From Melieria omissa (Eukaryota; Arthropoda; Insecta; Diptera; Ulidiidae), in the NCBI GenBank assembly GCA_963971225.1, contig OZ020268.1, forward strand, positions 52,626,404-52,690,403: DNA of 64,000 nucleotides. Reading direction: 5' to 3'. The notes beneath the pieces are model-generated. The model was not told the origin of the DNA and made no database searches. It saw nothing but the letters and a program-made list of their open reading frames with translations. The position numbers were made by a program, and so were the translations under genes. Of the stretch, positions 1 through 11,779 are shown in pieces; the first letter of the stretch is position 1; each line of letters begins with the position of its first letter.

Positions 1-616
1 TGACTGTGACTATGACTATGACTATGACTATGACTATGACTATGACTATGAATATGACTATGACTAGTGACTTCTATGCAGAAGAACTTCGTACCTCAGT
101 TATCAGTGTGGAGTAAAGCAGCCCAGACCTGACCAGAGACTATATCAGACCAGATCAGATTAGAAGTTATCAGAAGAGACCAAACCAGACTAGTCTAACA
201 GATATCGGATCAGACTAGAGCAGCCTAGGAGATATCAGATCAGATTGGACCAGCTTAGAAGACCAGACAAAGGAGACCAGATCATACTAGCTTAACATAT
301 CAGACAAGATAAGATATGAAACCAGACTTAATCAGTTTAGAAGATATCAGAGGAAGCCAGACCAGACTAGCTTAAAGGATTCAGATCAGATTAGACCAGT
401 TGAGAAGATAACATATCAGTTCAGATAGGCTAGACTATGACTATGACTGTGACTGTGACTATGACTATGACTATGACTATGACTATGACTATGAATATGA
501 CTATGACTATGACTATGAATATGACTATGACTATGACTATGACTATGACTATGAATATGACTATGACTATGACTATGAATATGACTATGACTATGACTAT
601 GACTATCACTATGACT
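1..616. repeat. (TGACTA)n simple satellite with a diverged middle
   Basis: Near-perfect TGACTA hexamers, with occasional TGAATA variants, fill 1-65 and about 434-616. Between them, 120-430 is a degenerate tandem repeat of a CCAGATCAGATTAGA-like word. The long Met-Thr open frame in the right block is an artefact of the hexamer. Confidence 0.9.
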
Positions 617-2620
617 TTTCTTTCGAGTATTCTTTCTCAGCCATAAACAAATTTCTCAAAATTTTTTGCAAATATATAATCTCTAATACTTCAAATGAAT
701 TAAAAAATAGTCTTCTTTACATAAGAATAATTCAATTTTTCTTGCTGCAGCAATTTTTCCTCTTCAACATTTGTCCATTTCCGTTTCCGTTGGCATTGCG
801 TTGTCACTGACAGTGTTCAATTGCCGCACACAATGCTTATGCTAATCAAATAATCATTCACTCATTTCTAATCAATGCATTCGAAAAAGACTTAAGTATA
901 AAATATACCAGACAACAAACAGCTGAACACAGCAACTTTGCCGCTGACTGCTGCTACTCAACTTAAGTCCCCAGCACTTCCGCTATGCGTTGCAGCCTTA
1001 AATCGACATGCAATCCTGTTTACTGCTTGTCATTTGATTTGGCTTGTCATTTCATAAGGCAGGCAACACACTGGTCAGACACAATTTTAGGGAAATTATA
1101 TGTTTTGAATTGTGTTTTTGATACAAAATACTTATGAGGGAAATTAATATCTGTGGCTGTGATTTCTAAATGTTTATAAAGATGGCCAGTGAAACTGTGC
1201 ATCTTCTGTTTTGTGGTTAGAATGTGGCAGTCGTAAAAGGGTCATGTTTCAAGAGGAATAAACTGTATGATAAGTTCTAAAATAACCATGGCAAAACTTA
1301 AAAACAACTTATTTTAAATTAACATAAAATAAAAAAATTAACATAATTTAAATAATTATTTCTAAATAACTTTCAACTAAATATAATGCTTTAAAATTTA
1401 TTACATTTTATGTAGAAAGGTCACAAAAATTCGATATATCACAATTTTGTTGTAACACAAAAATAATTAGGTTCCACAAAAAACAAACTGAATCTTTTTT
1501 AGTAAAGCACAGTTCAAAAAAACCTAATTTTAAACTACTTTCAAGTAAAGTTAACTACTTTAAAAATAACTACTTGATTCCTGCGGCATGATCAAAAAAT
1601 TGTGCCTCCTCAAAAATTTCGATTCCTCATTCTTTTCTGGAAACTTTCACCAATTCCACAGCAATGTCCATCTCGTCATAACGCGTGGCAACCCACTTAA
1701 CCTGGTAGTGTGTTCATAGCTTTAAGCATGTCGCAACTCATTCATTGTCAACTTATGTATTGTACAACAAATACGAAGGCACTGTCGAGTAAACGTTAGC
1801 GTTGGGTAGCCAAAGTGCAGCGACTCCTTAAGCAGCGTGACGCAACTTCAAAGGATTACAATGTCATGTTGCCGTTGGCGTTGGCGTTGGCGCAAACATT
1901 GCAACATTTCCGGCCATGGAGGCCGCAACAAAACGCTGACCGAACATTGGTTGGCCGGTCGCAATGGAGTGAAAGAAAACGAAAATCCGAAACATGCAGA
2001 CAGCGGCACAAAGCAGGAAACGGCCAAGTTGCCGAAATCACTTCCTCTTGACCAACAATCAAATCAAAACGACAGCGATGGCAAACGACTGACTGCCCGA
2101 CCATCCGGTCAGTGCAATCAATGTCAGCCGGGATGCAGAACCAAAGAGCACACAGACAAAAAGTAAAAGAAAAGTCGAATTTGTTGTCGATAATAAAATA
2201 ATAAAAAATTGTTACTTCCTACTCAGTGAGCGGCACAATGGAATAAAAGACGAAAAAAGTGTATTAAACGTAAAAAAGAGAACAATAAAGAGACTGTAAA
2301 GAATAGCAACAATAAAGCAGACACACACACAAAGACAAAGTCAACAAGCATGACAGATTGCATTACAACGTGTCCGGCCGGCGCGGACACTGTGCCGATC
2401 CAAAGGGCGGCCGGTCGCTCGTGCTACAATTTTATGGACACAATGATTATGGAGCCAATAGATGCTGCAAGATGCTGTACTGAGTTTGCATTGGCAATTG
2501 GAGAAGACGACAATTTGTTAGGGTGTTATGGTGGTCGAATGAGAGAACATTTTTTGCATTGCTGAGGAGTGAACTGGCGGCAATGGTAACCAACTAATGA
2601 GTGGAAAGAACAAGAAGAAT
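617..2620. other. intergenic DNA, no gene seen
   Basis: AT-rich up to about 1650, then a more GC-balanced part with overlapping frames of 70-110 codons on both strands around 1815-2166. Those frames lack recognisable domains and look like chance openings. A short frame at 2350-2565 starting MTDCITTCPAGADTVPIQ also resembles nothing I know. Confidence 0.5.
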
Positions 2621-2624
2621 GTTG

Positions 2625-2905
2625 AAGAATGGTCCCAAGAGTGAAGAGGGTTGAGTCCCTAAAGGGATCCAAAGAGTCATTGGTGTAGGGGACCATCTAA
2701 CTAACAACTTCCAACAGGTTCAAAGCCCATTTCTGAAGGCTATTCAGAAGATTTTAAACAAGTACGAACCGAACTATAATTTGGCAATGGCCCAAAGAGT
2801 GAACAGATTTGAGATCCTAAAGAGACCTAAAGGCTCATTGGTGTAAAGGAGAACTTATCTACCTACAGCTTGAAACCACAATTCTGAAAGCTATACAGAA
2901 ACTTG
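2625..2905 (+). repeat. two-copy degenerate direct repeat, about 155 bp unit
   Basis: The segment around 2630-2745 (CCCAAGAGTGAAGAG, CTAAAGGGATCCAAAGAG, TCATTGGTGTA) recurs at 2788-2900 (CCCAAAGAGTGAACAG, CTAAAGAGACCTAAAGG, TCATTGGTGTA). The copies differ at many positions, so the duplication is old. Confidence 0.7.
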
Positions 2906-5050
2906 CCAAGAAGTTCAAGTTGAGTCAAATATGGATCAAACTTTGATGTATTAGAGCTCTGAGTTTGGATTCAAGTCATCAACGATTATCAGGGAATGAC
3001 CCTTTAAATGGCAAATAATTTATTCTAGTTAGATTCTAGTTGGACTGAAGAAGTTCAAATAAATCTTCATATTTTGCGCCCAATTTTTTTTCGCTATGCA
3101 TTACAAACTTAATAAACTCTGCTCGGCAAAGGCTTCCCTCAATTTTATATATGCTGAAGCATTTAGACGCTATAAGGTCAATTAAGTTAAACAGGCAGCT
3201 ATGAAAAAACGGGGGGAAATGAGTGCCAAAAAGTGCCAACAACAACAGCAGCAGTCGATTGAGTGGGATGATGTGTGTTTAGGGAGGGGAGTACAAAGAC
3301 CCAAGCGGCTGGTCCAACAAGCGTTGAAAGTGCTAAACAAGTTGTGTAAGTTTTGCACAAAATGAACAACAGCACAAAACAAAAACACTAAGCACAAAGA
3401 AAGAAAAGGAAAAATCATGTAGAGAGTAGTTGAGGGGCGGCTGCTGTCACGGCTGTGGCGAAGAGAACGAACTCGCACAAATCCCATAAAATCCCATTTT
3501 GGGTGTAGACAGCAACAATAACTACAACAACAACAACATAAGTTGACAGCAACGACGACGCGTGGCATACGCTCATGAATGTTAAATGCCGTACAACAAA
3601 ATCAATTTCGCTGTCCTTGCGCACCCCCGCCTCAACTGCTCCTTATCCAGCCGCAGCCGTCTGTCCAGTCGGGCAGCCCCTTTCCTCGTCTGTGTACATG
3701 CCATCGAAAAGCACATAAACCAGATTTCAATTTGTGCGCAAAGTGTTTATGAGTTTTCAACGAACAACACAAACAACAACAACAACAACAAGAAAAGTCA
3801 ATTTTAACCAACACCAACCGAAACGTGCTCTCACACCAAACCAAACCAAACCAAACCAATCCAACTCACTCCAACTCGACCCAACCCACCTCGAGGGGTG
3901 AGTGTGCACGGCAGGCGGCCGTCAGCGGAGGCGCACGGCTGCTGCGTTGTGCCGCAACTCGGGGCTGGCGGAGTGGGCGGCCGCGTGTTAAATAGAATGC
4001 AGCGTTTGCTTCTTTTGCGGCCAGGCAACACCGCCCTTGGGAAATTTTACATCTTTATTTGCTGTTTGTTGTGTTGCTTTGTGGAATTTGTTGACTTTTG
4101 TGTTGTGCTTTGGTGTTGATGTTTGGTGTAATTTTCACTGTAATATGACATGATGAAATCATCAAAAGCGCATTAAGCGAACGCAAAGAGCGGCGTGTAA
4201 ATTACACGCCTTATTAAAACCGATTTGGCATTCGGGCGCCGAGATGAGGCCAATTCAAGGCCATTTATATAATGCTTCAGCATTGAGAGGGGGCAGGGAG
4301 CGGGGAGTTGGCAGGGATGAAATTTTCAAATTGCATTATTGACAAAAATTGATGTGTGTGCGTGTGTGTTTGCGTGAATTTATATATGAAAAATTTGACT
4401 TAAGTTTTAAGTTTTTAGTTTTACATTCAGAGTTAAAAATCTACACCAGAAAGTTTTTAAATAAATTTTCGCTGCTTCGTGTTTACATCTCGGTTTTTTG
4501 TTTAGTTTTACGAAAGAACTTTTCCTTTAAAACTTTGTTTCTAGGATAGGATTGGTTATAGAAGAAGAGACCCTATTGGGTCCATTGTGATTCTCTTCGT
4601 TTTTGAATCCGGTGTCTTTTCCTATTTCTTTGGTTCCCTGTAGATCCAGACGGTTGTTTGTTGCATACTATTTGGTCTTGACGAGGATAATTGTGTAGAT
4701 CAGTGAACTGTGTCAGCGACCTAGAAGATCTATTGTGACCCTTTCAGGGACCTACAGATCGTCAGCAAGTTCAGTACCCGCTAAGAATTTGAGTATATTA
4801 CCTAAACCTTTGGCAGCCCAATCTGCACCTGGTGTAAGAAAGTGCCCCAGGTGACTTTCCTCAACCACTTGGATTTCATTGGCATTTTCCTGGCTCATAT
4901 AAAAATCAGTGCTATGTGGTTTATGATTTTTTTAAACCACTAGTTGGGTTCATGAATCTGCTCGAACTCACCTCTGGATATAGTTTGATTCAAAAATACA
5001 AAAATATTGTCAATATAAACTTTATTGAAATTGGTGCGACTTATTAAAAG
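2906..5050. other. intergenic DNA, no gene seen
   Basis: Contains a CCAAA pentamer run near 3837-3860 and AAC/GTT trinucleotide runs, which open spurious cysteine-rich and asparagine-rich frames on both strands. No domain-bearing frame. Confidence 0.5.
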
Positions 5051-5054
5051 TTAT

Positions 5055-5440
5055 CCTTGATAGTCCAGCGGGTTGCGCGCTGGCTTCTCATACCGAAGGC
5101 CCCAGGTTCGATTCCTGGCTCGGGCTGGCATAACGCTCATCTACTTCTATCGCTATCCACATGAAGCAGGTGAGAATTACAAGAATCGCACAAATACGCT
5201 CTTGGCAGGCAATGCCAAAACCTCCAAGTGTGAACAAAAAAACTGCCAATCGCCGTTCGGATTCTGCGTTAAATGTAGGCCTCCTCCACTCCCTTTCCCC
5301 ATCCGCTTGAAATGTGTCCTTTAACATATGTTGAAAAGACAATGTTGCACACACATTAAAAAAACGGGTGAAATATGTGGTATCACAATGGGCCTTTCAG
5401 GCTTCCGAGTGTGTCTCTTATAGAGGCAGCGGAATTTCCT
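5055..5440 (+). repeat. tRNA-derived SINE, family A, copy 1
   Basis: The head has a pol III A-box-like TAGTCCAGCGGGTTGCGC from 5061 and a perfect B box GGTTCGATTCC at 5105-5115, with a tRNA-like anticodon arm between. The body contains CCCTTTCCCCATCCGCTTG and AACGGGTGAAATATGTGGTAT. The 3' part, CACAATGGGCCTTTCAGGC then CCGAGTGTGTCTCTTA, resembles the 3' end of the LINE at 50109-52976. A second copy lies at about 19970-20135 on the minus strand. The B box makes a tRNA gene possible at first sight, but the continuing repeat body favours a SINE. Confidence 0.75.
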
Positions 5441-5489
5441 TCTACGATACGCTGTTAAAACCTAACGAAATGGAGTTTTTTTTTAAACA

Positions 5490-6010
5490 TGGTAACAGGT
5501 ATTGAAAAGTGGATCACAACGGTTTGAAAACAGTCCTGGTCCTTAAAAGATGAAGCTCCAAGAATGTTGTCAAAGTGGTATTGACCACAAAAAAGGTGAT
5601 GCTGTGCTTTTTATGGGAGTACAAGGGTAGGTACTGATACGAATCTCTACTGTCAGCAATTAATAAGGTTGCAGCAAGATCACTATGAAAGTTTTTCGAA
5701 AACGGTTTTGGTTTTTCAAAGATGAAGATCCAGGAATGGTGTCCAAACCGATATTAATACTAAAAAAAGGTGATGCTGTGGTACTACAAGGGTAGGTATC
5801 ACTCATTATGAGCTACCACCGCCTGACTCAACAATTGATTGGAATCTTTACTGTGAGCACTTAATGCAGTTAAAGCAAAAAAGGCCGCAATTGATCAACA
5901 AGAAAGGTGATGAATAACGCCAGGCTACACACAACTTTGTTGACCCGGCAACAACTAAGAGACTTTGGCTGCAAAGTTTTGATGTATATTATGATGAGCG
6001 TAAAGTTCTG
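5490..6010 (+). pseudogene. mariner (DD34D) transposase remnant with a doubled segment
   Basis: Around 5907-5990 the plus strand reads NNARLHTTLLTRQQLRDFGC, the stretch after the second catalytic Asp of mariner transposases, where the usual HQDNARPH is replaced by MNNARLH, so that Asp is lost. Upstream, AAAAAAGGTGATGCTGTG (family KVML) followed by a short YKG-like piece occurs twice, near 5590 and 5764, about 170-190 bp apart. A middle segment of the transposase has therefore been duplicated in tandem. Frames are broken throughout. Confidence 0.7.
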
Positions 6011-6224
6011 TCATTACAATGTCAGACTATCATTCGTTCCCAGGTCTCCAAGTCTTAGTTACTGGTTAAAAATTCCAATATCCAGGAATTATCCAATGCA
6101 AATGCAAGTTTCCTATGCTGAGCCGACATACACGCCCACTTTTTGATTCTTGTTAATGAAAGATACGGTGAACTGTCTACTTGTAACATTTCAAAGGACG
6201 AAGTAACTGCCGTTCTTATGGATC

Positions 6225-6501
6225 ATTGGTTGGTGGGGTAATATGCGGTCCTGTTGCAAATATCCTTCAACAATCCCTGCCAACTCATTGTGGCAGTTGT
6301 GAGGAGGAGAACCAGAGGAAAACACTCAGCCACTTTCTGTGTGCATGTCCGGGCTTAGCAGGAAGCAGGCTACGCTCTACGCCCTTTCCGAAAGACCTTA
6401 GAAGACCTCAGGCTCTGCAGGCTTTGAATTCTGCAACGCAGTTCGTACGCATCCATACCGCAAATGGCAAATTAAGTGAAGCATCTGTGAATTTTTTCTA
6501 A
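6225..6501 (+). pseudogene. LINE ORF2 C-terminal fragment with zinc knuckle
   Basis: The frame reads THCGSCEEENQRKTLSHFLC then CPGLAGSRLRS and ends at TAA 6499-6501. The Cys-x2-Cys ... His-x4-Cys pattern followed by CPxLxxxRLR is typical of the extreme C-terminus of Jockey/I-type reverse-transcriptase proteins. No reverse transcriptase core is present, so this is a 5'-truncated or decayed copy. Confidence 0.6.
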
Positions 6502-6524
6502 TCTTTTAGAATGTATAGTGACCC

Positions 6525-6560
6525 AGTCGTAACTTTGCTTTTCAAAGCAAAGTTACGACT
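6525..6560. repeat. perfect 17-bp inverted repeat (hairpin)
   Basis: AGTCGTAACTTTGCTTT at 6525-6541 and its exact complement at 6544-6560 are separated by two bases. It sits 24 bp after the stop codon of the LINE fragment. Confidence 0.85.
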
Positions 6561-9020
6561 TGCCGCAAAAAGCTCTCTTCAGGCGCCTCTGCTTTGACCT
6601 CCCTCTTCCCCGTCGAAGACCCTAAGAGGAGTTAAGGATTACTTTCGCCAGTATTACGGTCTCGATAGCAGAGACCTCTCTCGACCAACAAAATTTGCAT
6701 TCTCGCCTTTCAAAGTTAGTGGATTACGAAATTCTTCTGATCCAATACCAACAAAAAATGAGAATGTGACACCAAACCGGCACTCTATGTGTTACCTAGC
6801 AGTGGCAGCAACCACTCAACCAACCAACCAACCAACTAATGCAAATGCTCAAACCGGAAGTGTTTCTGTGAAGATATTTCACCTAGGTTAACAAAAAAGA
6901 TTGTTTTAGAGATTTTTCTGTAGACACTGGTTAGTGTAAAATCAGGTAGTGGAAGTTCTTTCATTACTTTTTTTAGATTAATAGTCTCAGATTATGCGCA
7001 TGAATCGAATAGCTTCTGTGAGATGGGAGTTTGAGATTCTACTAAGAGTTGCTCGATCTTTTATAACATTCTTTGGACGCTGGCGAAGGTGACGCAGTCA
7101 GCACAGAGTTGCTTGGGAAGTGAGTGCTCCATTAGGTCATTTATTAGACCTAATCACGTTCGTTTCAGATAGTCCATAAATCAGCCGTAATGAAGCATTC
7201 GACTCAATAAATTCATTAACTAATTTGCAACGTCAACAAGTGTTGTGTTCGCTGCTTGGCGCGTGGATAACCTCATTGGATGCTCCGGTCGTAGGATCTT
7301 CAGTGGCGAGTGCATAAATCACCGGCGCCCCGCTCCTGAATGGGCCTCAATAATGAAAGCGCAATAACAGTGTGTTGTTGACTTGTTATTGTTGTAATTG
7401 CTTTGATTGGCAATAATTTATTTGTGCGACCCTCGATAAAGACGCGTTTTTACGCGTAATGTCGAAATTTATCTGGCTGTGTGGTGGCATGCGTCCATTC
7501 GTCCGTCCATACACGTCCACCCTTCAAGCGTGGTGGCGCACTCGAGCCCATAAAAAGCGACATCAAGTCGAATAAAAATACTTTGAGCGGAAAAACAAAC
7601 TTGAGTAACGATGCGGCGATAAAAAAAGGATACTGAACGTATGCGTGCACAGAGCAATGTGTGTTTGTGTTGGTGAGTGTTCGTGTGTGAGTGCAACAAT
7701 GTATCAGCGCACCAAATGGGCAGTGAGCCATGCAGCCAGCTGGAATGAGTTGCAATAAAAAACGAAGATTTGCAAAACATTGAAAAAGGATAACAACAAA
7801 TCGACTGGGATCGTTTGGCAACAATGTTATCGTTGTTATGGTTGTTGGTATGTTTTGCATGCGTCGTCGTTTGATGGTCGCACTTAAGCTAATGAAATCG
7901 TTTGTTAAATGAAATGAAAAAGCCAAACACTACTGCGACAAGCGAAGTTCCAATTGCCATGAAGATTGCGGCCGTTGGTCGTCGTCGTCGTCGTCGTGGT
8001 TGTTAGCTGGCAGTCGCCGGAAGCGGAAATGTGCCATTTGCGAGCAAACAAAATTTTAAAATTTCATTGCCTGACAATTGTAAAATGCTCACAAAATCGT
8101 TAACGGGTTTGTTAACGTTCACTTGAGGTTACACAAAATCTCATTTGAATGGCGAAGGCAGTGGCCGACAGATTGTCACAACTCAGGAAGGAACTGTACC
8201 CTTCAGCACAACGCCTCCCCTCGGCTCCCCTGCTCAATGTGTGAAAACATTTGAAATGATTTTAAAGCACTTGAAATAGTTGCGGCTGACTGATTTTCAG
8301 TCCTGTTTTTTTTTTCTTACTGAATGTTGGAGTCAGAACACGCACGCAGACTTTTTGCTTTAGTGATTTCTGGCACAATTTTTTGGTTTGTTAATTTGTT
8401 GATTTATGCGCCGGAAGGGTTGTTTAATGCAATGCAAATAATAAACTGAGTGCAGTTCCTTTGAAATAGTTAAAAGTTCCTTGTTACATGCACAGTGACT
8501 GTTGGCATTTGTGATTTCGTTTTGTTGTTGTATTTTTGCTGCTTTCTTTATGGTTTTCACCGCAATGGGTTGCCATAATTTTAGTTCAGCTTGTTGCAGT
8601 TGCTGTTTTTGTTGTTGCTATTGTGATTGCACACTTCCGGAACTTAATGGCCTGAATCCTTTTTTCTCTCTCTTTTTCTATCTCAATTTGATTTCTTTGC
8701 CGTAATGTGCAGCACTGTGGGCTCTGGCCAGTCGCTGCTTTGTTCTGCAATAATTCTTTAATTTTCTGTTCTACCAACGTTGCTACGTTTGCGCCTGGTA
8801 ATTGTGCAATGCTCATAAATTATCAGTTAATTCGCTTTTCTGCATGTAAATCATGTTGTACTGCACACTGAAATTTATTGGATTCTTTCCATATTTTTAT
8901 GCCGACGCTAATTTATTTCTTGGTCATTTTATCGACCAACGAGATGCTTAAATTTAGTAAAGATAAATCCATTATTTTTGCATGAAATTTAAGGTTTGAT
9001 TTAGCATTGATTACAATGAT
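6561..9020. other. intergenic DNA, no gene seen
   Basis: Mixed sequence with a (CGT)n run near 7978-8000 and trinucleotide TTG runs near 8540-8630. The 158-codon minus-strand frame at 7450-7926 has Thr/Ile/His-rich composition without a domain and is probably chance. Confidence 0.5.
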
Positions 9021-9029
9021 CCAATTCAG

Positions 9030-10440
9030 GCCAAATTCAGGCCGTTTCGTTCAATAACTTGTTGCCATTTTTAAGGTAATTTCATTAAGTCTCCGTCATA
9101 AAGACTTTCGTCCTTATGGGCAAACAACTGCAACAGTTGATCTTCATAAGTTTTTCTTAGAGAAAACCATTCATTCTAAAGACAGGAACAGGTGGTAATC
9201 ACTTGGTGCCAGGTTCGAACTATAAAGTTGATAGATAAGAACCTCCCAACCAAGTTCAAGGAGTTTATGGCGAGTCCTTATCGATGTATGTGGCCAGACG
9301 TTGTTCTGATGGAACACAATGCTGGTCTTTTCTATGCGATTGCTTACTTCGAAAAGTTCAATTATTGACTGTCAAGATCGGAGCTTCTGGCGAGTGTCTA
9401 GTTGATGGATAAGAACCTCCCAACCAACTCACAAGGAGCTTGTGGTAAGTCATTGTCGTTTTGTGTGGCCAGGCGTTGTTCTAATGGAACACAATTCCTC
9501 TCCTATTGGACAAAGTTTGCTATTTCCGGGCGATTGCTTCCTTCGAAAGGTTCAATTGTTGACAGTACAGGATCGGATTTTCTGGCGAGTCTCTATCGGT
9601 TTGTGTGACTAGGCGTTTGATGGAACGCAACTCCTCTTCTGTTGGCCAAAGCTGGCCACTTCTTTGCGATTGCTTCATTCAACAGGTTCAAGTGTTGACT
9701 GAACATATCCGAATTTAACTTGGTCTTAGAACAGTAGTTCATAGTAGATGATTCACTGTCAATCCCATCAAATACACATACAAATTTTCAAGATCATCAA
9801 TCATGGCTTGGCCATCGTTTGCGCCGTTTTACCATAATCGATCAATTTTTCATCACTATTAACCATTTGCTTAAGAAAGGATGGATTTTGTTGCTTTTCA
9901 TCAGCGATCTGCAGATAAAAATTCGTTCCATGAGATATTTTTGTGTTAACTTTTGTGTTGGCTTGGCCATCGTTTAAGCTGGATCAATGCGATTGAATCA
10001 CCACCGTTTTGTTTCGTTTCCACTTGACATTATCCTAATTGATTCACTTTTTATCAGCAGTCACTTTCTTCCTCAGAAATGGGCTGATTTTATTGAAATT
10101 CGCGCTTGGAAATTAGTTCAAAAGGGATATTTTTGCTTGAACTCATGTGACACCCATACATTCAGCTTCTTCTTGTTTTCTTTCTTTCGTCTTCTTTAAT
10201 TTCTTGAATAAGACTGGATATTCAAGTAATTCCAAATGGTTCTTTGTGCAATGTTCAGCATCTGAGTAATAGAAACAAATCCTACATGTTGTTGGGACCC
10301 CACGATTTCTATGATTTTATGAACATTTTCCACAATTGTTCTTTGAGAGTGTGTCAAGCATTCACAAAACTGTCTGAAAAGTTTTTTTTAGTACAAAGTC
10401 TTATATTTCTAACCACATTTAGCATAATTCCATTGCATTT
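9030..10440 (-). pseudogene. mariner transposase pseudogene with internal tandem duplications
   Basis: Minus-strand frames give, from N to C: IVENVHKIIEIVGSQQHVGF and KKKLNVWVSHEFKQKYPF (DNA-binding region, about 10130-10345); two successive versions of the segment around the first Asp, about 10000-10090 and 9780-9930 (the second reads KSNKIHPFLKQMVNSDEKLI); then about three versions of the HQDN region with centres near 9620, 9480 and 9310, the best reading VFHQNNVWPHTSIRTRHKLL and ELGWEVLI; then LAPSDYHLF with the third Asp kept. The second catalytic Asp is Asn. Many stops and frameshifts. A normal transposase has each segment once. Confidence 0.75.
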
Positions 10441-11400
10441 ATACAACGAAATATAGAGATTACCAAAGCCATCCATTGGAAAATTGTGGATTTTGTTTTA
10501 CCATAATTTATATTTCTAGGTTAGGTTAATAAATTATTATTATTTATCAATTAAATTAGTTATCAATCATTATTTATTAATTATTATTTAGTAAATATAT
10601 TTATTAAATATTTATTATATTTAAGTATTAAACTAATTTGTCTATATGTATTTTTTGTCTTCACTTTTTATTTATTTCTTAAATTACAAAAAATTTGCTC
10701 TTCATCCTTGCAGCTCCTTACGCACATTGAATCCAGGTGATCAAAAAAAACAAAAACCCCAACAACCATTAATAAAATCATCAACCTCAGCTGCATGACG
10801 CTCCCAGCGCATATTGACTTACAAATAACAACAACAACAATCAATAGCAGCAATCAACAGCAGCAATTAGCGCGGCAAACAGCGCGCCGCCACCACACCA
10901 ACGGAAGTCATTACGTGCCGTAAAAAGGGTTGCATTCGAGAGGGTGCTCCAGGGTTGCCGCTGAAATGTGAGACAATGTGCCATGCATAATTTGTTGATT
11001 TTTATGGCCATTGTAGGCGTTGGATGACTTTGTTTGTTTGCGCTCTTATACCGATCGCGATTGTCGAAACGCGTTGGTGGCAAGACACGCGTACAAGTCG
11101 CACGTTGCACGCCGCACCGCACCTTGGGCCCTTTCAACTTTCACCTTTAATGGATTTGTTGTTGTTGCATACATTTGAGTGCTGCGCTATCGTTGTTGTG
11201 GGCGCGTTCGTCGTGTGCGGCGGGTGTTTAGTCATTTTTCATTATTTGTGCATTAAACACAATAAAAATTCTATAGAAAAAAACCCGGGAAGTGCAATTT
11301 TCAAAGGCAAATTATGTAAATATGTAAATTTTTCATTGTTATGGCCGTTGGTTGCGACTAATGGATGCGCGTCACTGCTATTGTTAGTTCGTTGTTGATG
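10441..11400. other. intergenic DNA, AT-rich then mixed, no gene seen
   Basis: 10500-10680 is almost pure A/T with ATTATTTATTA words. From 10800 the sequence becomes GC-richer with CAACAACAACA runs; the frames on both strands there have no domain. Confidence 0.5.
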
Positions 11401-11439
11401 TTGTTGTTGATTTTGATTTTTTCGGGTTCAACGCGCGAG

Positions 11440-11470
11440 TCTCGATATCGATATCGTGGGAAAGGCTGCG
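11440..11470 (+). promoter_or_regulatory. DRE-like and Su(H)-like motifs in a GC-rich island
   Basis: TATCGATA at 11446-11453 matches the DREF element of fly promoters, and CGTGGGAAAG at 11455-11464 matches a Su(H) site. Both lie in a CG-rich stretch (about 11430-11530) that contrasts with its AT-rich surroundings. This could be a promoter for the candidate exon just downstream. Confidence 0.3.
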
Positions 11471-11646
11471 CGAGCGACCCTGCGCTGCGTCTCTCACGCA
11501 CTGCAGCGTAAATTAGCTGGACGCCGCTTCGAGGTCATGTGAAAGTGCAGAAACTGATTTGTTTAATGCTTGCATTGGCGTTTTCGTTTGACAGTCGCAG
11601 TAATATGCAAATCATGTAACAAAATATTTAAATTTATGTTTTAGAA

Positions 11647-11774
11647 ATGGAACAAACACGCAATGGCATCATTAGAGCAAACAGCAGGGAGAAGCAATGC
11701 GACAAATGGCGCCACTACAACAAAATTGGAGCGAACGTGAGTGAGGTTTTGGCGCGTTCAACGGTGGCATCAGG
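11647..11774 (+). CDS. candidate first coding exon of an unidentified gene
   Basis: An ATG at 11647 (context AGAAATGG) opens a frame starting MEQTRNGIIRANSREKQ and running without a stop into CAG|GTGAGT, a perfect donor, near 11773. The frame is too short for standard ORF lists. It lies about 190 bp after a DRE-like promoter motif. I do not recognise the peptide and found no partner exon downstream. It could be a coding exon, a non-coding RNA exon or chance. Confidence 0.22.
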
Positions 11775-11779
11775 TGAGT

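Noticed and set aside
437..646. Met-Thr repeat open frame
   Set aside because: A direct readout of the TGACTA hexamer satellite.
5061..5133. Possible tRNA gene (A box and perfect B box)
   Set aside because: The acceptor stem does not close and a SINE body found again at 19970-20135 follows directly.
7450..7926. Minus-strand open frame of 158 codons
   Set aside because: Composition of ordinary AT-rich intergenic DNA, no domain; the overlapping frame on the same strand is equally open, which argues for chance.
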